In this document: in pieces, positions 59,667-64,000 of the stretch
How the letters are laid out: the number at the start of each line of letters is the position of its first letter
How positions within the stretch are numbered: position 1 is the stretch's first letter
Source: a virus
Length of the DNA: 64,000 nucleotides
IMG/VR virus record: IMGVR_UViG_3300025949_000022
Span: 1 to 64,000 of that record
Reading direction: 5' to 3' (one strand)
Notes under the pieces: model-generated
Databases searched by the model: none
What the model was told of the DNA's origin: nothing
What the model saw: only the letters and a program-made list of their open reading frames with translations
Program-made: the position numbers and the translations under genes

Positions 59667-59747
59667 CTGCCAAATCCCCATGACTTTCAGGGTCTATGGG
59701 GTAGCATACATTCACCGTTGTAGCGGCTTCGATGCTGATATTGGCAG
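59667..59747 (-). ncRNA. candidate three-way-junction RNA element
   Basis: The minus strand folds as a closed three-way junction with perfect stems. P1 is CTGCCAA (59747-59741) with TTGGCAG (59673-59667). P2 is AGCAT (59736-59732) with ATGCT (59707-59703), containing CCG/CGG around loop CTACAA. P3 is CCCCAT (59701-59696) with ATGGGG (59681-59676), containing GAC/GTC. Junction strands are only 1-4 nt. It sits between a stop (59769) and a start (59619), as a riboswitch or leader would. A palindrome GCTAAG-A-CTTAGC (59751-59763) precedes it. I do not recognise a known riboswitch. Confidence 0.55.
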
Positions 59748-59768
59748 ATTGCTAAGACTTAGCATAAC

Positions 59769-59996
59769 TTATACAGTTTCTTTACTGGCCTTTTCTAATA
59801 ATTTGCCATATTGAGTACCGAGGGTGAACATGAATTTTTCGTCCGGGCTTTCAAATATAAATTCGCTTTGGTTTGGTGATAACCTATTTTTCTTTACGAT
59901 AATATCGGCGCCGGTTTCTTCTTCAAACATTTCAATTGCTTCTGAAAGCTTGGCTGCATAATTGTTGTTGAGGGTGATAATTACTGATGAGTTCAT
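59769..59996 (-). CDS. hypothetical protein (75 aa)
   Basis: The product (MNSSVIITLNNNYAAKLSEA, KNRLSPNQSEFIFESPDEKFMFTLG) is alpha/beta with no recognised family. Its start lies in a 23-nt leader identical to that of the gene at 60134. Confidence 0.6.
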   Translation of the reverse strand: MNSSVIITLNNNYAAKLSEAIEMFEEETGADIIVKKNRLSPNQSEFIFESPDEKFMFTLGTQYGKLLEKASKETV

Positions 59997-60016
59997 TTTT
60001 GCTAAGTTTTAAATTG
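59994..60016 (-). repeat. identical leader repeat, copy 1
   Basis: A 23-nt sequence, reading CAATTTAAAACTTAGCAAAA then ATG on the minus strand, is shared exactly with 60344-60366. It includes the start codon. The ACTTAGC part recurs in the palindrome at 59751-59763. Confidence 0.7.
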
Positions 60017-60034
60017 TTAATATTCTCTTTTTAC

Positions 60035-60091
60035 TGCCTTAACCTCAAGCCTTGTGAGCGTTGAGGTGGCAGACCCTGATACGTATCAGGG
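60035..60091 (-). promoter_or_regulatory. two adjacent stem-loops in the leader of the 59769 gene
   Basis: CCCTGATACGTATCAGGG (60091-60074) is a perfect 18-nt palindrome. Next to it TGCC-ACCTCAA (60071-60061) pairs with TTGAGGT-tta-GGCA (60048-60035). No gene fills the interval. They may form RNA hairpins or bind a dimeric protein. Confidence 0.5.
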
Positions 60092-60133
60092 CAAATCAGA
60101 GTGTTTTAATATCCCTAAGTAGGTGCCTAAATT

Positions 60134-60346
60134 CTATTGTCCTTCGGCTATTTGAAGTAGTAGGCTTTCGCAATGCTCATTAATATAATGCTCACACCCC
60201 TCAAACGTTTCAGGATATTCAGGCACATCTTCCCACTCTGTTTCAGCCTCATTTTCCGACCAAATACCCTGTGTGAAAGCAATAAACTGCTCGTCTGTAT
60301 CAAACTCCCATTTTTCGTTGTCAATACTTGTTACTGTTATTTTCAT
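60134..60346 (-). CDS. hypothetical acidic protein (70 aa)
   Basis: The sequence is very acidic in the middle (ENEAETEWEDVPEYPETFEGCEHYINEHCESL), like DNA-mimic or inhibitor proteins, although no family is recognised. It starts inside the second copy of the 23-nt leader. Confidence 0.6.
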   Translation of the reverse strand: MKITVTSIDNEKWEFDTDEQFIAFTQGIWSENEAETEWEDVPEYPETFEGCEHYINEHCESLLLQIAEGQ

Positions 60347-60366
60347 TTTTGCTAAGTTTTAAATTG
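60344..60366 (-). repeat. identical leader repeat, copy 2
   Basis: This is an exact copy of 59994-60016, again with the start codon of the following gene inside it. Confidence 0.7.
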
Positions 60367-60382
60367 CAATTTTAAATTCTTA

Positions 60383-60853
60383 TTATTTGTTTTCTAAAAT
60401 AACATCTTGCCAATAGTTAGCGCCTTGTGGTGAATCACTAATGTAAAATGATGTTAAGATGGCCTCTTCTAAATCCCTTGCTGGATTTTTCCATTTGCTC
60501 TTAGCTGTATTGTCAAACGCGGCTATCCTTGCCTCTTGTGGCAGGGCTTCAAAAAAGTCGCGCACCATTGGAATTTTCTTTGCCTGAATATCATCTGGGT
60601 CGGCATCATAATAAGAGGAATCAAGGCCTTTAGAATCCGGTTTTGGGCTAAAAAAAATAACCAGCCCTTTATCGGACCTTTTTATTAAAACATCCGACCA
60701 TTGCAGTGAATTTGACACTGTCAAAACATCCCCGTTTCCCATTTCTTTGGTAAAGCACCGGATAACACCATCGGGTAGGACAGATACATTTTCAGCCCCG
60801 AAGTTTTGTACTGCGAAATCATTTGTACAAACTGCATTTACATTTTCTTGCAT
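60383..60853 (-). CDS. phage protein, paralogue of the gene at 39500 (156 aa)
   Basis: The ATG at 60853 gives MQENVNAVCTNDFAVQNFGA, sharing the MQENV start with the 39500 gene, so I prefer it to an upstream ATG at 60880. The C-terminal 59 residues (VRDFFEALPQEARIAAFDNT through ANYWQDVILEN) match that protein at 43 positions. The N-terminal 80 residues are different and may bind another partner. Function unknown. Confidence 0.75.
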   Translation of the reverse strand: MQENVNAVCTNDFAVQNFGAENVSVLPDGVIRCFTKEMGNGDVLTVSNSLQWSDVLIKRSDKGLVIFFSPKPDSKGLDSSYYDADPDDIQAKKIPMVRDFFEALPQEARIAAFDNTAKSKWKNPARDLEEAILTSFYISDSPQGANYWQDVILENK

Positions 60854-60943
60854 AATACATTTTTTAATTTTAATCGACATTGATTAAGACCGCATTAGCG
60901 GTTTCGCTGAACTACAGCTCGTCAGTTAATCTTTTGTGTTTAG

Positions 60944-61030
60944 TTAAATAGTTAGCAATTGATAAACTGCGAATATTAATACTATTGTTGCGATTGCGCC
61001 GATTAGTAATGATTTGTTTAGATTTTTCAT
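60944..61030 (-). CDS. 28-aa membrane peptide
   Basis: ATG 61030 reads MKNLNKSLLIGAIATIVLIF then AVYQLLTI, a single membrane span with a basic start. It is the first frame after the early leftward promoter at 61099-61068, about 35 nt downstream. Confidence 0.4.
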   Translation of the reverse strand: MKNLNKSLLIGAIATIVLIFAVYQLLTI

Positions 61031-61067
61031 GTTTGATACGTTTTTTAATTTGCCTTGATTGACGATG

Positions 61068-61099
61068 TAAATATAAAGCGTTAAATTATCATTTCCAAA
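61068..61099 (-). promoter_or_regulatory. leftward early promoter
   Basis: TTTG (61099-61096), 20 nt, TATATTTA (61075-61068), one base off the TAnnTTTG consensus. It would drive the genes from 61030 down to 58759. Confidence 0.55.
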
Positions 61100-61149
61100 T
61101 CTTTTTTCATTTATTTTATAATTTAAGTATTTATATTTACTTTTGGCCT

Positions 61150-61413
61150 ATGAACAACAGAGTATATGGCGTGTTTGCCGCTATAATCGATAACAATATT
61201 ATAGTCATAGATTTTAATCTTAAAGACTTTTATAAGCAATTTGTGAATAAATGGTCTTGCTTTGATATGAATTATCAGGCGTTATACCGGCGTTTTAAAA
61301 AGTCGGATGCCTTTGAAATGGAACTTAGCGGGGTTGTTATTCATCTCCAGTGCATCATATTGAAGCCGCAAGCAAAGAGAAAAAAAGAAATTAAGCCTCG
61401 TACTTATAAATAA
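61150..61413 (+). CDS. hypothetical rightward protein (87 aa)
   Basis: The product (IIDNNIIVIDFNLKDFYKQFVNKWS, then YRRFKKSDAFEMELSGVVIHLQCIILKPQAKRKKE) is beta-rich with a basic tail; no family is recognised. TACTTTTG (61138-61145) lies 4 nt before its ATG, so it may be another leaderless gene. It faces the leftward block at 61466 and ends at a shared terminator. Confidence 0.6.
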   Translation: MNNRVYGVFAAIIDNNIIVIDFNLKDFYKQFVNKWSCFDMNYQALYRRFKKSDAFEMELSGVVIHLQCIILKPQAKRKKEIKPRTYK

Positions 61414-61444
61414 AAAAGCCGGGGTTATCCTTAAGTCCCCGGCT
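61411..61444 (-). terminator. terminator between convergent genes
   Basis: AGCCGGGG (61417-61424) and CCCCGGCT (61437-61444) form a perfect 8-bp stem. The minus strand has a T-run at 61416-61411, so it mainly ends leftward transcription from 61466; rightward only a weak T-tract follows. Confidence 0.85.
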
Positions 61445-61465
61445 CTAAATAATTTTGTTGGTTAA

Positions 61466-61684
61466 TTATTCGGTCTGGGGTTTTCGCTTTGCGCGGGTCT
61501 TTTTGGGTGCTCCTGCGGGTTCTGATAGCTTCTTAGCCATTAAATCTAATTGCCGGGCTTGGTTATCATAAATTACTTTTTGGGCTTTAAGGGCGTTGGT
61601 TTGAAGGTCTATTTGTGCCTGGATTTCTTTGCTCTTTTTTTTGAAATCTGCCGATAGGTCTTTTAATGTCTGTACGTGATCCAT
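61466..61684 (-). CDS. coiled-coil protein with basic tail (72 aa)
   Basis: A long amphipathic helix (LKDLSADFKKKSKEIQAQIDLQTNALKAQKVIYDNQARQLDLM) is followed by a Lys/Arg/Pro tail (KKTRAKRKPQ) that could bind nucleic acid. Function unknown. It is the last gene of the 62-64 kb leftward unit. Confidence 0.6.
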   Translation of the reverse strand: MDHVQTLKDLSADFKKKSKEIQAQIDLQTNALKAQKVIYDNQARQLDLMAKKLSEPAGAPKKTRAKRKPQTE

Positions 61685-61823
61685 TTTTTTAGTTAATAAT
61701 TCTGCTTCCTCTTGTTAATTTTTTTTACGGAGTTAGTCAGTCTGTTATGGGGGTTGGTTTTGTCGCTTCATTTGCGTGGTTTTTAAGTTTTTATTTTTTT
61801 CTTTTTTGATTAGCGTGTGGATG

Positions 61824-62033
61824 TTATGCGACCTCAGCAAGCGAACGGTAAATATTCATTTTGCCATAAGTCCATGCGTTAGGCGTTTTTAATTGAAGCA
61901 CATAATCGTTACCGTTTTTGAAGTATTTGATTACTTTACAAACGATATATTGCCGGGATTGGTAATCTAAAACGCCGACCTTTTTTATTTGACCGGTCGT
62001 TAATAATTCTATCGTTATGTGATTAATTACCAT
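61824..62033 (-). CDS. hypothetical beta-rich protein (69 aa)
   Basis: VINHITIELLTTGQIKKVGVLDYQSRQYIVCKVIKYFKNGNDYVLQLK suggests a small SH3-like beta barrel. I recognise no family. Confidence 0.55.
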   Translation of the reverse strand: MVINHITIELLTTGQIKKVGVLDYQSRQYIVCKVIKYFKNGNDYVLQLKTPNAWTYGKMNIYRSLAEVA

Positions 62034-62050
62034 ATCAATTAGCTTTAACC

Positions 62051-62248
62051 TTAAAGTACTTTAGTGATTTTAACGTTTGTTATTTCGGGAACGCCAGCGC
62101 CCTTTAAAGCAAGATTTTCGCCAAATGATAACTCAACTTTTAGCCCTCTTTGCTTTTCAGCCTCGATAATAAGCTGATTAAGGCTCTTTACGGCGTTCCT
62201 GATATCAGTTGCCACATCCCTATCCGATCTAATTTCTACTGCTTCCAT
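62051..62248 (-). CDS. hypothetical protein (65 aa)
   Basis: An amphipathic helix (DVATDIRNAVKSLNQLIIEAEKQRG) precedes a beta stretch (LKVELSFGENLALKGAGVPEITNVKI). No family is recognised. Confidence 0.55.
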   Translation of the reverse strand: MEAVEIRSDRDVATDIRNAVKSLNQLIIEAEKQRGLKVELSFGENLALKGAGVPEITNVKITKVL

Positions 62249-62256
62249 TTTTTAAA

Positions 62257-62553
62257 TTAGTTAGCTTTAACCTTAACACTATCCAGCTTAACCCGTGCTG
62301 GTAAATCTTTTAAATAGGCTTCTATGTTTTTATAAACGGTTACTTTTTGAGTATCGTTATTCGCCGGTTCGTACATTGATAACCTTTTATAGTCTTGTAA
62401 TGCTCCGTAGATTAGATTATAATCGCTTATAGGCATTGTTACTACTTTCTGATACTTGGCGCTGTCTTTTTTAATTGGTTTCGCCTGCGGGCTTGTTTGG
62501 GCCTTTAAACCGAGGCTTAAAATGATTAAGGTGGTGGTGATTATATATTTCAT
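62257..62553 (-). CDS. secreted small protein (98 aa)
   Basis: The N-terminus MKYIITTTLIILSLGLKAQ is a Sec signal peptide, with cleavage after KAQ. The mature part (TSPQAKPIKKDSAKYQKVVT) is basic and helical. It lies 3 nt below another signal-peptide protein gene. It would act in the periplasm or outside. Confidence 0.7.
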   Translation of the reverse strand: MKYIITTTLIILSLGLKAQTSPQAKPIKKDSAKYQKVVTMPISDYNLIYGALQDYKRLSMYEPANNDTQKVTVYKNIEAYLKDLPARVKLDSVKVKAN

Positions 62554-62556
62554 GGT

Positions 62557-62922
62557 TTATTTTTTAGAGGTTTTTAGCTTTTTTTTCTTGATTTTCCTGT
62601 GGATTATTATCGGCTGGTCGCGTCTATAAAATACTCCGTTGCGATAATTGTATCCAGCTATTGACATAGCCGTTACTACGTCGCAATTTGAGCAATTGGC
62701 CTGATGATGAACCCTTATACCATTTACAAAAAAATCGTCTTTTCGGGGCGCGTCTGTCATGATGGTAGATGTTCCGGTGAGAGTTGTGACAGAAAATAGA
62801 TTTTGCCCGCTATATGAAATTAACGAATCAGTCAACTTAATAACTTTAACGGTGTCTGCCTTATTCTGCCCCTTTAAATTAAAAGCAAGGCAAAGGAGTG
62901 TGATAATTAATAAGTATTTCAT
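62557..62922 (-). CDS. secreted Cys-containing protein (121 aa)
   Basis: MKYLLIITLLCLAFNLKGQ is a signal peptide ending in GQ. The mature part has VHHQANCSNCDVVTAMSIAG, where C-x2-C and two His could bind metal, and a strongly basic tail (IIHRKIKKKKLKTSKK). No family is recognised. It overlaps the gene upstream by ATGA. Confidence 0.7.
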   Translation of the reverse strand: MKYLLIITLLCLAFNLKGQNKADTVKVIKLTDSLISYSGQNLFSVTTLTGTSTIMTDAPRKDDFFVNGIRVHHQANCSNCDVVTAMSIAGYNYRNGVFYRRDQPIIIHRKIKKKKLKTSKK

Positions 62923-63083
62923 GCTGCTTTGTTATTTAAGGCGTTAAGTTTACAATAGTTTTTTACGAATACCTTTCGGGCAAGAGAGTGTATCACCTCG
63001 GTAGGCTCGTGACTTACGAGTATTCTATTGCACATACGAAGCGCCGCGTAAATCTTTCCGGTTTCGGTTAATGGTTTTTTCAT
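62919..63083 (-). CDS. hypothetical small basic protein (54 aa)
   Basis: ATG 63083 reads MKKPLTETGKIYAALRMCNR and ends LNALNNKAA; TGA overlaps the start of the secreted-protein gene. It is helical and basic. Confidence 0.55.
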   Translation of the reverse strand: MKKPLTETGKIYAALRMCNRILVSHEPTEVIHSLARKVFVKNYCKLNALNNKAA

Positions 63084-63153
63084 AATTGATTCGGGTTAAT
63101 TCAAAATTAGTGGATTACTTAATAAGTTGCTCTAAAACTGCGTTATTTATTTT

Positions 63154-63549
63154 TTAGAGTGCGGTTTTTCTTTCCAAAATAGCAACCGTTTCTAATTTAA
63201 ATTCTATTAGCCCCTCTAATTGCATCCTGTGTATTTTATGACGTAAAGCGGATGCGCTGCGCATTAATTTTTCAGCTATTTTTTGAGAGGTCATATTTTT
63301 ATAATTTTCAATTATGAAATCTACCTCAAACTTTTTATAAGCGTTAAATCCAGGGGGCATAACATATCGGGGCCGGTAAATGTGCGTTTGCTCGCTTTCT
63401 ATTCGCCGGGCCAGCGGTAATAAGCCGCCGTTCTTATCTATCATATCCTGAATATCTTTCATTAACTGGCTCTTTGGTTCAGCTAATCCCGGAAATATAT
63501 CTGCTGTCATATTATTAATTTTTGGAGTTGGTGAAATAGGTTGTATCAT
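63154..63549 (-). CDS. HTH DNA-binding protein (131 aa)
   Basis: The C-terminal half KKFEVDFIIENYKNMTSQKIAEKLMRSASALRHKIHRMQLEGLI is a Myb/SANT-like helix-turn-helix of the kind found in phage and transposon regulators. The N-terminus is Pro-rich and flexible. It may control the early genes downstream. Confidence 0.7.
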   Translation of the reverse strand: MIQPISPTPKINNMTADIFPGLAEPKSQLMKDIQDMIDKNGGLLPLARRIESEQTHIYRPRYVMPPGFNAYKKFEVDFIIENYKNMTSQKIAEKLMRSASALRHKIHRMQLEGLIEFKLETVAILERKTAL

Positions 63550-63620
63550 TTACTGTCATTATTTTAGTTCATACAATCGCATGGCATATTTATGTTTTGG
63601 CTGAATAAATCGCAAACTGA

Positions 63621-63653
63621 TTTTTTTATCTTTTTTTCTTTGGATGCAGGGCG
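63621..63653. repeat. dispersed GCATCC/A-rich motif, copy 4 (inverted)
   Basis: A T-rich tract ends in CTTTGGATGCAGGGCGG, the reverse complement of the motif at 6352. It lies just after the stop of the DUF1643 gene. Confidence 0.55.
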
Positions 63654-63654
63654 G

Positions 63655-64000
63655 TTATTCGTTGTTAAAGCGCTTTAATTTTATGTCTGATTTGCAATAA
63701 AGTGGATGCTTTGGACTTCCGTTTTTATTGATATGAAGCGCGGCGGCATATGGAAACATTTTTTTTACCTCTTCATCCCGGCCAAATACCCTAAAGTTAC
63801 CCCATGCGAAAACCACGATATTGCATTTAGTAGAAACATGCTTCAGGTGCCTGTCAGCCAAATTAACGTTACCTTTTTCGATATTTAACTTAGTCGGGTC
63901 TGTGCTGATATAGGTAAAAAGATTCATCATGTAAAACCCACCGTAACCTAAATTATTGGCTATGGTTTTTATTCGCCTGATTGTAGGGTCATCGGTTTCA
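63655..64000 (-). CDS. DUF1643 family protein (5' end outside window)
   Basis: The frame is open to the right edge. It reads ETDDPTIRRIKTIANNLGYG then GFYMMNLFTYISTDPTKLN, and later VVFAWGNFRVFGRDEEV and HINKNGSPKHPLYCKSD. These match DUF1643 in order (DDPTIRR, NLFAY-ATDP, AWGN, GxPxHPLY). A shorter start at 63930 would cut the family core, so the true start lies beyond position 64000. Function is unknown; the family is common in phages and bacteria. Confidence 0.85.
   Translation of the reverse strand, partial: ETDDPTIRRIKTIANNLGYGGFYMMNLFTYISTDPTKLNIEKGNVNLADRHLKHVSTKCNIVVFAWGNFRVFGRDEEVKKMFPYAAALHINKNGSPKHPLYCKSDIKLKRFNNE

Noticed and set aside
59626-59814. Rightward 62-residue frame
   Set aside because: It covers the three-way-junction element and the end of a leftward gene, with no promoter or domain.

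Overview
This window is almost entirely bacteriophage DNA (a phage genome or the interior of a prophage) from a host in the Bacteroidota, most likely a Sphingobacteriaceae-like environmental bacterium. The host call rests on recurrent promoters of the Bacteroidota type (TTTG or TTG, a spacer of about 19-23, then TAnnTTTG), signal peptides ending in AQ or GQ, weak Shine-Dalgarno sequences, a Bacteroidota-type tyrosine recombinase, and virion genes resembling those of crAss-like podoviruses. No host housekeeping gene is visible. No DNA polymerase, primase or helicase is present, so the replication module must lie outside the window if the phage encodes one.

Layout. 1-3.2 kb: small leftward accessory genes, beginning with a truncated protein whose C-terminal part is a 24-bp tandem repeat (octapeptides), then YopX, a helix-turn-helix protein and tiny membrane proteins. 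3.2-6.3 kb: lysogeny module, with a divergent switch carrying repeated operator-like sites, an S24-like repressor, a RadC/JAB protein and a tyrosine integrase with arm-like repeats upstream. 6.4-9.6 kb: small leftward genes, a candidate structured RNA, a class II tRNA-like gene and a small XRE regulator. 9.7-11.4 kb: a rightward cassette with a PAPS-reductase-like gene. 11.5-14.7 kb: leftward lysis and small-protein region (CHAP-type endolysin, holin-like membrane proteins, many start/stop-overlapping mini-genes) with a second candidate structured RNA. 14.9-24 kb: membrane proteins and tail fibre/spike genes, two of them with signal peptides and one with an SGNH esterase domain. 24.2-33.2 kb: very large and smaller internal-virion-type proteins and a cupin-like virion protein. 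33.2-39.3 kb: tail hub and three ring/connector-like proteins. 40.8-50.7 kb: capsid-associated protein, major capsid protein, scaffold, portal and large terminase. 50.7-56.7 kb: a tandem GroES-like protein, three glycosyltransferases and two SAM methyltransferases. 56.66-57.39 kb is the largest gene-free stretch; it has an inverted repeat and a strong rightward promoter. 57.4-58.7 kb: three rightward early genes. 58.8-64 kb: dense leftward small genes with leader RNAs, ending in a truncated DUF1643 gene.

How it works together. One long leftward late transcription direction (56.7 to about 12 kb) carries packaging, head, neck, tail, fibre and lysis functions. It is interrupted by rightward cassettes (9.7-11.3, 20.1, 23.8, 39.5-40.8, 44.7-45.8 and 52.5 kb). 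Several have their own TAnnTTTG promoter, sometimes only 3-8 nt before the ATG, which suggests leaderless mRNAs; these look like morons expressed independently of the late programme. Integrase, repressor and an excisionase-like HTH protein next to a crAss-like-type structural module imply a temperate podovirus. The most unusual items are three or four intergenic segments with mutually consistent perfect stems (candidate new RNAs), a tRNA-like gene without a normal anticodon loop, two GroES-like proteins including a tandem-domain one, and tail fibres with signal peptides.
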